64,000 nucleotides of DNA from positions 62,001 through 126,000 of the forward strand of contig NZ_CP045200.1 in NCBI RefSeq assembly GCF_018636735.1, written 5' to 3'. The notes beneath the pieces are model-generated. The model did not search any database and was not told where the DNA came from. It saw only the letters and a program-made list of their open reading frames with translations. The position numbers and the translations under genes were made by a program. Each line of letters begins with the position of its first letter. Within the stretch, counting starts at the first letter, position 1. The DNA is from Erythrobacter sp. 3-20A1M (GTDB lineage Bacteria > Pseudomonadota > Alphaproteobacteria > Sphingomonadales > Sphingomonadaceae). Of this stretch, positions 16,634 through 24,181 are shown one piece after another.

Positions 16634-17944
16634 TCAGGCGGCTTCGCGCGCGCCGTCCTCCAGCCATTCGATCAGAAGCGCGATGACGTGTCTGACGCCG
16701 CGCTCCTGCTCCTCGAGCCGCGCCTCGAGCATTTCGATACGCTTCAGCAGCGCATCGCGGTCTTCGCGCCCCGTATCGGGTTCGGCCGCAGGTTCCGGCT
16801 CCATCCTGGCGACCACGGCGAACGGGACTGGCTGCTCGGTGGGCGATGCATCGTCGTCTTGATCTTCGACAGGCGCTTCGTCCCGAGCCTCCACCGGTTT
16901 CTCGAACGGCCGGGCAATGTCGGCGGAAGGCGACGACCCGCGATAGGTCGCAGGCTGGAGATCGTCGAAGGCGTCGGCATCGAGCGCGAAACCGCCGGCA
17001 AAGATACCGTCGTCTTCGGGTTCGGCGGGCTCTTCACTTTCCGCATGGTCTTGGATGGGATCAGGTTCGCGCGATCCGCCCGGCGTATCGCGCTCATTGT
17101 CCTGCATGGTCTCCGCCGCGCCGGGCAGGCTGTTGTCGCTGTCCATCTCTTCCAAAACCGATCGCAGCATCGCCGCGTCGATGCGGGTGCGCTGGTCGAC
17201 CGCGCCGAGCAGCAGGAGGCGCGTCGCGACCTGGTTGATCCGGCGCGGGATACCACCCGTCGCGGCGAAAATTCCGGCGAACACGTCGTCGTCCCACGCG
17301 GGTTCGCCCTGCCAGCCGACGCATTTAAGGCGATGTTCGATATAGGGCCGCACCTCCTCGCGCTGCATCGCGCCCAGATGATGCGTGGCGATGACTCGCT
17401 GGCGCAATTGCTCCAGCCGGTCGCTATCGGCGAGCATCGCCTTGAACTCGGGCTGACCCAGCAGGAGTTGCTGGAGCAGCGGGTGGGAGCCGAGCTGATA
17501 GTTCGACATCATCCGCAGCTCTTCCAACGCCTCGCTGGATAGGTTCTGCGATTCGTCCACCACCAGCAGGCAGCGGCGCCCGGCCCGCGCTTCCTCGTGC
17601 AGGAAAGCCTCGATCTCGCCCAGCGCGCTCGCCTTGTCGCGCCCCTCGACCGCCAGGCCGAAGCTTTGCGCGACGAGATGAACCATTTCCTCCCCATCCA
17701 GGCTGCTGGTGACGATCTGCCCGACCGTCATCTGTTCGGGATCGATCTTCTTCGTCAGGTGCGCGACGAGAGTGGACTTACCCGCCCCGATCTCGCCGGT
17801 GATGACAATGAAGCCCTCGCCCTGCGCCATGCCGTAGCCGAGATAGGACAGCGCCTTGCGATGCGTCGCGCTCTCGAAATAGAACGCCGGGTCGGGCGTG
17901 AGCTGGAACGGGCGCCCGGTCAGACCATAGAAATCGTCAAACAT
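16634..17944 (-). CDS. XrtA/PEP-CTERM system-associated AAA ATPase (ExeA/GspA-like)
   Basis: A 436-residue P-loop ATPase starting MFDDFYGLTGRPFQLTPDP, the signature opening of the ExeA-like 'secretion ATPase' of PEP-CTERM/exosortase-A loci. Walker A is G-E-I-G-A-G-K-S-T near residue 50 and Walker B LLVVDESQNL near 128; the sensor region is G-G-I-P-R-R-I-N near 235. After about 270 comes an acidic low-complexity linker, and from about 395 a coiled coil (RDALLKRIEMLEARLEEQE). In complete loci it works with exopolysaccharide synthesis and export genes of unknown exact partnership. A good AAGGGAG site precedes the ATG. Twenty bases upstream lies the stop codon of a gene remnant (17965), so the gene has lost its upstream operon partners. 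Confidence 0.88.
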   Translation of the reverse strand: MFDDFYGLTGRPFQLTPDPAFYFESATHRKALSYLGYGMAQGEGFIVITGEIGAGKSTLVAHLTKKIDPEQMTVGQIVTSSLDGEEMVHLVAQSFGLAVEGRDKASALGEIEAFLHEEARAGRRCLLVVDESQNLSSEALEELRMMSNYQLGSHPLLQQLLLGQPEFKAMLADSDRLEQLRQRVIATHHLGAMQREEVRPYIEHRLKCVGWQGEPAWDDDVFAGIFAATGGIPRRINQVATRLLLLGAVDQRTRIDAAMLRSVLEEMDSDNSLPGAAETMQDNERDTPGGSREPDPIQDHAESEEPAEPEDDGIFAGGFALDADAFDDLQPATYRGSSPSADIARPFEKPVEARDEAPVEDQDDDASPTEQPVPFAVVARMEPEPAAEPDTGREDRDALLKRIEMLEARLEEQERGVRHVIALLIEWLEDGAREAA

Positions 17945-17964
17945 CGTCGTCTCCCTTGCGGGTT

Positions 17965-18060
17965 TCAGAAATCATAGCGCAGGCCCGACAGGGCGGAGGC
18001 GGTGGTCTGGTCCCGGCCCCAACGGACACGATGGGGTTCTCGATATATTGCGACAAGCGG
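17965..18060 (-). pseudogene. Fused remnants of deleted exopolysaccharide genes (export protein and outer-membrane protein tail)
   Basis: Two short coding fragments in different frames abut here. The downstream one (about 18018-17965) reads W-G-R-D-Q-T-T-A-S-A-L-S-G-L-R-Y-D-F then TGA. The alternating L-x-Y-x-F ending is the C-terminal signature of outer-membrane beta-barrels, and XrtA loci carry such a barrel gene (TIGR03016) just upstream of the ATPase. The upstream one (about 18059-18021) reads RLSQYIENPIVSV, very like the x-L-x-x-Y-I-x-x-P-x-V-x-V strand of Wza-type polysaccharide export proteins. The join at roughly 18015-18025 would be the scar of a deletion that removed the chain-length and kinase genes in between. 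The barrel tail is the firmer half; the export fragment is inference from 13 residues. Confidence 0.5.
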
Positions 18061-18166
18061 ACGCGAAGCACGCGGTATCTGCGGGAAAAGGGTGAATATC
18101 CGGTTAGTTCGGACCGGGTTCGGGCACATGAACGGCGGGGCGATAAGCGTTAACGAAGGGAACCCC

Positions 18167-19408
18167 CTAGATGAGGATCTCGCGCGCCGGCCCCTGCCCG
18201 AGGAACTGCGCGGGGGACGCGGTCGCGCCATAGGCACCGGCACAGAACACGGCGACGAGGTCGCCCACCTGTGCCACCGGCAATTGTGCCCGCTCGGCCA
18301 ACCGGTCGAGGGGCGTGCACAGGCACCCGACAACATTCGCCACCTCTTCGAGCTCGGCAGCGAAGCGGCTGGCGATCGCGACGGGATAGTTGCGGCGCAC
18401 CACCGTGCCGAAATTACCAGAGGCGGCGAGCTGGTGATGCAGCCCGCCATCGGTTACAAGAAAGGTCTCCCCATGGCTGTCCTTCCGGTCGACGATCCGG
18501 GTGAGATAGACGCCCGCAAGACCGACGAGATAGCGCCCCAGCTCGATGCACAGTTGCGTGTCCGCCAGCGTATCGGGCAGCGCGTCGAACCGCTCCTTTA
18601 GCGCGGAGCCGACAGCGTCGATATCGAGCGGTTCGTCGCCCGCGAAATAGGGAATGCCGAACCCCCCGCCCATGTTCAATTTGGGCAACGGACCGCCGAT
18701 ATCGGTCGCGATGGCATGGGCCAGCGCCAGCACGTTGGCCTGCGTCTCGATCACGGCGTCGGCGGAGAGCGCCTGGCTCCCGGTGTAGATATGCAGGCCG
18801 CGCCAGTCGGCCCCAGCGGCGATGATATCGCGAGCAAGCGCGGGCACGCGCGTCGCGTCGATGCCGAACGGCTTCGCACCACCGCCCATCTTCATGCCCG
18901 ATCCCTTCATGTCGAAGTCGGGGTTCACGCGGATCGCCAGGCGCGGCGTCGTTCCCAGCCGGTCGGCGATGGCCAGCGCGCGCCGGGCCTCGTTCTCCGA
19001 TTCGAGGTTCAGCGTCACGCCCGCCGCGATTGCCGCCTCCAGTTCGCGATCGCGCTTGCCCGGCCCGGCGAAGCTGACCATGGCAGGATCGATCCCGACA
19101 TCCTGCACGATCGCCAGCTCGCCCGCCGACGCGATGTCGTATTCGTCGACCAGATCGCGCATGAAGGCGAGCAGGTCGGGGTGCGGATTGGCCTTGATCG
19201 CGTAATTGATGCCAAGCCGCTCCGGCATCGCCGCGCGCAAGCGCTGCATCGTCGCGGCAATCAGGTCGCGCGAATAGACGAACAACGGCGTGTCGCCCGC
19301 TTCGGCGACCAGATCGGACGCGGTGCGGCCACCGATCGCGAGTTCACCGTCGATCGCCCGGTAACCCGCCGGGATCGGGCCGAGCGGTTTGGGCTTCGCC
19401 ACGCTCAT
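18167..19408 (-). CDS. PLP-dependent decarboxylase, exosortase A-associated type
   Basis: A 413-residue fold-type III decarboxylase related to diaminopimelate decarboxylase (LysA). The PLP lysine is in INYAIKANPHP near residue 62, with HIYTGSQ near 203, GGGFGIPYF near 240 and the substrate/PLP segment VVGCLCTPLDRLAE near 365. The cysteine and the opening MSVAKPKPLGP resemble TIGR03099, the decarboxylase found with acyl-CoA ligase, ACP and two hydrolases in XrtA loci. It probably decarboxylates an amino acid or an aminoacyl intermediate; the substrate is unknown. The start overlaps the ligase stop by 4 bp (ATGA). Confidence 0.9.
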   Translation of the reverse strand: MSVAKPKPLGPIPAGYRAIDGELAIGGRTASDLVAEAGDTPLFVYSRDLIAATMQRLRAAMPERLGINYAIKANPHPDLLAFMRDLVDEYDIASAGELAIVQDVGIDPAMVSFAGPGKRDRELEAAIAAGVTLNLESENEARRALAIADRLGTTPRLAIRVNPDFDMKGSGMKMGGGAKPFGIDATRVPALARDIIAAGADWRGLHIYTGSQALSADAVIETQANVLALAHAIATDIGGPLPKLNMGGGFGIPYFAGDEPLDIDAVGSALKERFDALPDTLADTQLCIELGRYLVGLAGVYLTRIVDRKDSHGETFLVTDGGLHHQLAASGNFGTVVRRNYPVAIASRFAAELEEVANVVGCLCTPLDRLAERAQLPVAQVGDLVAVFCAGAYGATASPAQFLGQGPAREILI

Positions 19409-20931
19409 GCCCCTATCTCCCGCGCGATGGCGGTGCGGTCGAGCTTGCCGTTGGGATTGAACGGCAGCGTCTCGCGCCAGTGGATCGCTTGCGGCTGCAT
19501 GAAATTCGGCAGCTCCTTCGCCAGCAGTTTCGGCAATTGCGCCTCGGCATCCTGCGCGCCCGCCAGCGGCCGTACCACCAGATGCACCGCCTGCCCCAGC
19601 CGCTCGTCCTTCACCCCTAAGGCGACCGCCTCGGCGACGAGCCCGGTGGCGCGCGCCGCATCCTCCAGCTCCTGCGGGCTGATGCGATTGCCCGCGCTCT
19701 TGATCATCGCGTCGCGCCGCCCGACGAAATAGAGCAAGCCGTCGTCCGCGCGCCGCACCCGGTCTCCCGACCATACGGCGGTGCCGCCATATCGGGACTG
19801 CGCGGGCGCTGGCCGGAACCGTTCGGCGGTCCGCTCCGCATCCTGCCAGTACCCGTGCGCCACCAGCGGCCCGCAATGCACGAGCTCGCCCTCGGCCCCG
19901 GTATCGGCCACGTGCCCCTCGTCGTCGATCACCATGATCTCGGCGAAGGGGATCGCGCGACCCATCGAGGTCGGGTGCGTTTCCACCAGATCGGGATCTA
20001 GATAGGTCGAACGGAACGCCTCCGTCAGGCCGTACATGGGATAGAGCCGCGCATCGGGGAAGCTCCGGCGCATGTCGCGGACCAGTTCCACAGTCAGCGC
20101 GCCACCCGAATTGGTCAGCCGCCGCACCGGCCCGCTCGCTTCCTCAGGCCAGTCGATCTCGGTCAGCTGGATCCACAGCGGCGGCACGGCGGCGATTGTC
20201 GTCACCCGATGCTTCGCGCAAGCCCTCACGACATCGCGTGGCAGCAGATAATCGAGCGGCACCACACTCGCGCCCGCATACAAGGCGTTGAAAAGCTGGT
20301 TCTGGCCGTAGTCGAAACTCAGTGGCAACACGCCCAGTACCACATCGTCCGCCGCCATGCCGAGGTAATGCGCGACCGAGACCGCGCCCAGCCACATATT
20401 CGCATGGCTCAGCATCACGCCCTTGGGCCGCCCGGTCGATCCGCTGGTATACAGGATCGCGGCCAGCGCATCGGTGTCCGCGTCGGACGGACCGAGCGAA
20501 CCGGCGTGAGCCTCGACCGCGCCCCACACCTCTTCCTCCGTCAGAACGCGGCAGGGTTCGGGTACGTCGCCCTCTTCGAGGGTTTTGAGCCGCGCGGCCT
20601 GCCCCATCAGCAGCGCCGCCCCGCTATCGGCCAGGATATGCGCCACCTGGCCGCGCTTCAGCACCGGGTTGACCGGCACATGCACCAGCCCGGCCCGAGC
20701 CGCGGCCAGCGGCAACAGGCAGGTCAGCTCGGTCTTCCCCGCCCAGCTCGCCACCCGCGCACCGGGTTCGCCCACCTCCGCCTGCAACCATGCCGCGAGC
20801 GCCGCGACACGGCTTCTTAAGTCATCGTAGGTAAGCGTCCGCTCGCGCAACACCAGCGCCGGCGCACCGCCCTCGCCCCTCTCGGCGAGATGGTCGAGCG
20901 GCCTGGGCATCGGGTCCGGCGATTGGGTCAT
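19405..20931 (-). CDS. AMP-forming acyl-CoA ligase, exosortase A-associated type
   Basis: A 508-residue adenylate-forming enzyme. The AMP-binding motif is LYTSGSTGRPKG near residue 165. Next come P-M-Y-G-L-T-E-A near 295, the hinge region SGDRVRRADDGLLYFVGRRDAMIKS near 395, and the C-terminal catalytic lysine in N-P-N-G-K-L-D-R. It should activate a carboxylic acid and load it on CoA or on the ACP encoded divergently at 21190. It is the first gene of the minus arm (ligase, decarboxylase). Its promoter must lie in the 258-bp gap to the ACP gene. The acid substrate cannot be read from the sequence. Confidence 0.9.
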   Translation of the reverse strand: MTQSPDPMPRPLDHLAERGEGGAPALVLRERTLTYDDLRSRVAALAAWLQAEVGEPGARVASWAGKTELTCLLPLAAARAGLVHVPVNPVLKRGQVAHILADSGAALLMGQAARLKTLEEGDVPEPCRVLTEEEVWGAVEAHAGSLGPSDADTDALAAILYTSGSTGRPKGVMLSHANMWLGAVSVAHYLGMAADDVVLGVLPLSFDYGQNQLFNALYAGASVVPLDYLLPRDVVRACAKHRVTTIAAVPPLWIQLTEIDWPEEASGPVRRLTNSGGALTVELVRDMRRSFPDARLYPMYGLTEAFRSTYLDPDLVETHPTSMGRAIPFAEIMVIDDEGHVADTGAEGELVHCGPLVAHGYWQDAERTAERFRPAPAQSRYGGTAVWSGDRVRRADDGLLYFVGRRDAMIKSAGNRISPQELEDAARATGLVAEAVALGVKDERLGQAVHLVVRPLAGAQDAEAQLPKLLAKELPNFMQPQAIHWRETLPFNPNGKLDRTAIAREIGA

Positions 20932-20950
20932 CGAAATTCGGAGCAGCCTC

Positions 20951-21154
20951 GTGAATGCGATCGCGGTCAGCTATCACGACACCGTCGATGTCTTGCAAGG
21001 GGCGATGCCGGGCCGCTGGTCGCGCTGGCGGAGGATGGAGGAAGTTCCCCCGCGTTTTCGCCTCGATTGCCTCGATCCGCGCAGCCCGCGCGCCTGGCCG
21101 CCACTGGCCAGGCGCATCGTGCATACGCTTGCACGGGCGCGGCGACACAGCTAG
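20951..21154 (+). CDS. Possible 67-residue protein in the divergent promoter gap
   Basis: An open frame from GTG 20951 to TAG 21154 with a fair share of G/C in third positions. It reads VNAIAVSYHDTVDVLQGAMPG, then a basic C-terminal half (PPLARRIVHTLARARR). I do not recognise it. It fills most of the gap between the ligase and ACP genes and lies 35 bp before the ACP start, so it could be translated with the plus arm. Equally it may be chance in GC-rich DNA. No good ribosome binding site precedes it. Confidence 0.3.
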   Translation: MNAIAVSYHDTVDVLQGAMPGRWSRWRRMEEVPPRFRLDCLDPRSPRAWPPLARRIVHTLARARRHS

Positions 21155-21189
21155 GGAGCGCCGGTTTTCGGGGCGCAACAGGAATTGTG

Positions 21190-21489
21190 ATGGCGACAGA
21201 TCCTCTCCACAGCGATATCGGCGCCAGCCGCGCAAAGGTGGACGCCGAATTGCGCGCAATCCTGACCGACATTCTCGCCCTCGATGGCGATGAGGTCGCC
21301 CGGTTCGACGCCGATACCGGCCTGTTCGGCCATCTGCCCGAACTCGATTCGATGGCCGTGGCGGGCCTGCTGACCGAGCTCGAAGACCGCCTCGACATCG
21401 AGATCGAGGACGACGACGTCGATGGCGAAATGCTCGAAACCTATGGCGCCCTGCTCGCCTTTGCCGAAGCGAAGGTCGTCGAGGGCTGA
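21190..21489 (+). CDS. Acyl carrier protein of the exosortase A-associated module
   Basis: A 99-residue acidic carrier protein. The phosphopantetheine serine is in P-E-L-D-S-M-A-V-A-G-L-L near residue 57, followed by a second helix LEDRLDIEIEDDDVDGE typical of ACPs. It is longer than the housekeeping AcpP (about 78 residues) through its N-terminal helix. It should carry the acyl or aminoacyl group activated by the divergent AMP ligase. First recognised gene of the plus arm; the hydrolase-fold genes follow 12 bp downstream. ATG 21190 is used. Confidence 0.9.
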   Translation: MATDPLHSDIGASRAKVDAELRAILTDILALDGDEVARFDADTGLFGHLPELDSMAVAGLLTELEDRLDIEIEDDDVDGEMLETYGALLAFAEAKVVEG

Positions 21490-21501
21490 CGCCCCCTGCC
21501 C

Positions 21502-22209
21502 ATGTTCGTAGAATGGCCCTGTCCCCGACCCGGCGGCGAGACCGCCGGCGAGATGGCGCGCGTCCAGGATAACGGGCACGCCCATCGCGTGCTCGTGATT
21601 CCGCCGCTGTTCGATGAGGCGAACAAGCTGCGCGCGCAACTGGCGGCGGTAATGCGCCGGCTGGGCCGTGCCGGGGTGGACAGCGTGCTGCCCGACTTGC
21701 CCGGCTGGAACGAGAGCACCGCGCCGCTGAGCGAGCAATCGCTGTCCGGCTGGCGCTCCGCCATGGCGAGCGCGGCCGGGCATTTTGGGACTTCCCATGC
21801 GCTCGCCGTGCGCGCTGGCGCGTTGCTGGTGCCGGATGGCCTGCCCGGATGGGACTACGCCCCGATCGGCGGTCGCCAGATGCTGCGCGGGATGCTCCGT
21901 GCGCGCACGATCGCCGCGCGGGAGGCGGGGCGCGAGGAAAGCTCCGATGCGATCGCCGAAACCGGTCGGAGGGAGGGCGTCGAGCTCGCCGGGTGGCAGC
22001 TCGGACCGACACTGTTCGCGGAACTCGAAGGCGCGGAATACACGCCCGACCCGGTGCGCAAGACGATCGCTCAGAGCGATATCTGCGGCAATCCGCTCTG
22101 GCTGCGGGCCGAGCCCGATACCGATTCCGACCAGGCCGACGCGCTGGTCGCCATCATCACCCATACGCTTTCTTCCGAGAATCCGGGGTCATCGGAGAAG
22201 CCGGAGTGA
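21502..22209 (+). CDS. Alpha/beta hydrolase-fold protein, 'hydrolase 2' of exosortase A loci
   Basis: A 235-residue protein with the strand pattern of an alpha/beta hydrolase: VLVIPPLFDEANKLR (strand and turn), VLPDLPGWNES, then HALAVRAGALLV where the nucleophile elbow should be. At the elbow the middle residue is arginine (V-R-A-G) and no serine, cysteine or aspartate is in place. This fits my recollection of the TIGR03101 group (G-L-R-x-G). It may therefore bind or position a substrate rather than hydrolyse it. PPLFDEANK near residue 34 is typical of the group. It lies 12 bp after the ACP gene and overlaps the next gene by 4 bp. Confidence 0.8.
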   Translation: MFVEWPCPRPGGETAGEMARVQDNGHAHRVLVIPPLFDEANKLRAQLAAVMRRLGRAGVDSVLPDLPGWNESTAPLSEQSLSGWRSAMASAAGHFGTSHALAVRAGALLVPDGLPGWDYAPIGGRQMLRGMLRARTIAAREAGREESSDAIAETGRREGVELAGWQLGPTLFAELEGAEYTPDPVRKTIAQSDICGNPLWLRAEPDTDSDQADALVAIITHTLSSENPGSSEKPE

Positions 22210-22991
22210 GCCGCCTGCATTTCACCTTCCCCTGCGCGGGCGAGACGCTTGCCGGAACGCTCGACAGCGGGCGCGAGGCGAGCGGTCTGCTGATCGTGAG
22301 TGACGGCAACGAAGTCCGCTCGGGTGCCTTTTCCGGCCAGGCGCACCTCGCCGAGCGTATCGCGGCGCAGGGATTTCCCGTCTTTCGCTACGACCGGCGG
22401 GGGGTCGGCGACAGCAGCGGCGCCAATCGCGGTTTCGAGAAGAGCGCGGACGACATTCGCGCCGCGATCGACGCCTTTCGCGGCATCGCGCCCAAGGTTT
22501 CGCGGGTCGTCGCCTTCGGCAATGGCGACGCGGCCAGTGCGCTGATGCTGGCTGGTGGCGCAGGGTGCGACGCGCTGGTCCTGTCCAACCCGTGGACTAT
22601 CGAGGAAACGGCACAGCAGCAGGATGCCCTGCCACCACCCGACGCGAGCCGCGCGCGCTATCTGTCCAAGCTGACCAACCCGGCCGAGTTGCGCCGCCTG
22701 GCCACCGGCGGGGTCGATCTGGGCAAGCTGGCGCGCGGGCTGGTGCGGGCCGCGCGGCCCGTCGCCGCGCCCGGCGGGTTGGCGCAGCGCATGGCGACCG
22801 GGCTTTCCGCCTTCGACGGGCCGACCGCAATCCTCCTCGCCACCGCCGACAGTACCGCGCAGGTGTTCGAAAGCGGCTGGGACGCAGAAGATCCGCGCAT
22901 CCGCCGCTGCGAGCGTGCAAGCCACGCCTATGTCGAGCCCCACGCGCGCGACTGGCTGGAGGCGCAATTGCTGGAGATGCTGCGCGCCTAG
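22206..22991 (+). CDS. Alpha/beta hydrolase-fold protein, 'hydrolase 1' of exosortase A loci
   Basis: A 261-residue alpha/beta-hydrolase-like protein. It starts at GTG 22206, which overlaps the previous stop (GTGA). The first strand and oxyanion region read GLLIVSDGNEVRSGA, then FPVFRYDRRGVGDS typical of the fold. The elbow reads A-F-G-N-G-D-A-A-S with no serine at the expected place; aspartate is the only acid or nucleophile there. A late histidine (RASHAYVEPHARDW) is present. This matches TIGR03100-type proteins of XrtA loci in layout. It is the last gene of the plus arm and shares a CTAG with the convergent rRNA methyltransferase gene as mutual stop. Confidence 0.82.
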   Translation: MSRLHFTFPCAGETLAGTLDSGREASGLLIVSDGNEVRSGAFSGQAHLAERIAAQGFPVFRYDRRGVGDSSGANRGFEKSADDIRAAIDAFRGIAPKVSRVVAFGNGDAASALMLAGGAGCDALVLSNPWTIEETAQQQDALPPPDASRARYLSKLTNPAELRRLATGGVDLGKLARGLVRAARPVAAPGGLAQRMATGLSAFDGPTAILLATADSTAQVFESGWDAEDPRIRRCERASHAYVEPHARDWLEAQLLEMLRA

Positions 22992-24181
22992 CGGACGAAC
23001 AGGCTCGCCAGCTCGACATGGGTCGACCAGCGGAATTGGCCGACGGGACGCAGTTCCTTCAGCGTAAAGCCCGCCTCGATCAGCCGCCGCGCATCGCGCG
23101 CCCAGCTCGCCGGATTGCAGCTGACATAGACCACGCGCGACAGCGTGCTTTGTGCGATCCGGTCGACCTGCTCGCGCGCCCCGGCACGGGGTGGGTCGAG
23201 CAGCACCGCGTCGAACTTTCCGAGGTCCTCTGCCGACAACGGATTGCGGAACAGGTCGCGATGCTGCGCAAACACCGGCCGTCCATGCGCCCGCGCCGCC
23301 GCTTGGTTCGCCAGATGCGCGTCGCGCGCCGCCTCGACCGCCAGCACCTTCGCCGGTCCCGCCAGCGCGAGGGCAAAGGTGCCGAGGCCGGAAAACAGAT
23401 CGGCCACGGTCTTCGTTTCACCCAGCCAGTCGCGCGCCGCCGCGACCAGCGCCGCCTCACCGTCCTGCGTCGCCTGCAGGAAGGCACCGACTGGCAAGGC
23501 GACGGGAACGCCGCCGAGCGTGACGGTGGCAGGCTCGGGCTCCCATTGCGGCAACGGCCCGGCCCCATCGTCCACCGTCAGGCGCGCGAGTGCATGGTCG
23601 CGCGCGAAATCGAGCAGAGCCTCGGTCTGCGCCAGTCCATCGGGCGCGAGACCGCGGATATCGCAGGCGATACCCCGGTCGGTGATGGTCAGATCGACAT
23701 CTACGGCAAGGCGATCCCAGCGCGACAAGAGGCCGCGCAGAGGCTCTACCAGCGCGAAGAGTTCGGGCCGCAGCACATGGCATTCGGCCATGTCGACGAT
23801 CCGGTTGGAGCGCGCCTCGCGAAAACCGATGGCGACACGCTTGCCCGCGCGTGCCGCGTGCAGCGTGGCCCGGCGACGGCTTCGAGGCGGGGAAAGATGC
23901 GCCGGGGCGACCAGCTCGGCCTCGATCCCCTGCCCCTGCGCCGCCAACACCACCCGGTCGATGACGAATTGGGCCAGCGCGCGCTCGTCGGCATGCTGCA
24001 ACTGGCACCCTCCGCAAGTTGCGAAGTGGCGGCAGGGCGGCATGACATGGTGCGGCCCGGGCACGATCGCCCCGTCTTCGCCCAAGCGGTCGCCCGGCAC
24101 CGCGCCCGCCACATGCGTACCGCTCGCGGTCACGCCATCGCCCTTGGCGGCGATGCGGACGATCTCCTCCCCGCCGCTCAC
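22988..24181 (-). CDS. RlmD/RumA-type SAM-dependent 5-methyluridine RNA methyltransferase
   Basis: A 397-residue class I methyltransferase of the TrmA/RlmC/RlmD family that methylates uridine C5 in RNA. The iron-sulfur ligand set C-x5-C-x2-C (CRHFATCGGC) is near residue 50 and the fourth cysteine in MAECHVL near 139. The SAM-binding stretch is VADLFSGLGTFALALA near 262, LDPPRAGA near 320, and the catalytic nucleophile is the cysteine in YVSCNPASW near 355. The N-terminal TRAM region is short. Whether the target is 23S U1939 or another site is not decided. Its start overlaps the nnr stop by 4 bp. Confidence 0.88.
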   Translation of the reverse strand: MSGGEEIVRIAAKGDGVTASGTHVAGAVPGDRLGEDGAIVPGPHHVMPPCRHFATCGGCQLQHADERALAQFVIDRVVLAAQGQGIEAELVAPAHLSPPRSRRRATLHAARAGKRVAIGFREARSNRIVDMAECHVLRPELFALVEPLRGLLSRWDRLAVDVDLTITDRGIACDIRGLAPDGLAQTEALLDFARDHALARLTVDDGAGPLPQWEPEPATVTLGGVPVALPVGAFLQATQDGEAALVAAARDWLGETKTVADLFSGLGTFALALAGPAKVLAVEAARDAHLANQAAARAHGRPVFAQHRDLFRNPLSAEDLGKFDAVLLDPPRAGAREQVDRIAQSTLSRVVYVSCNPASWARDARRLIEAGFTLKELRPVGQFRWSTHVELASLFVR

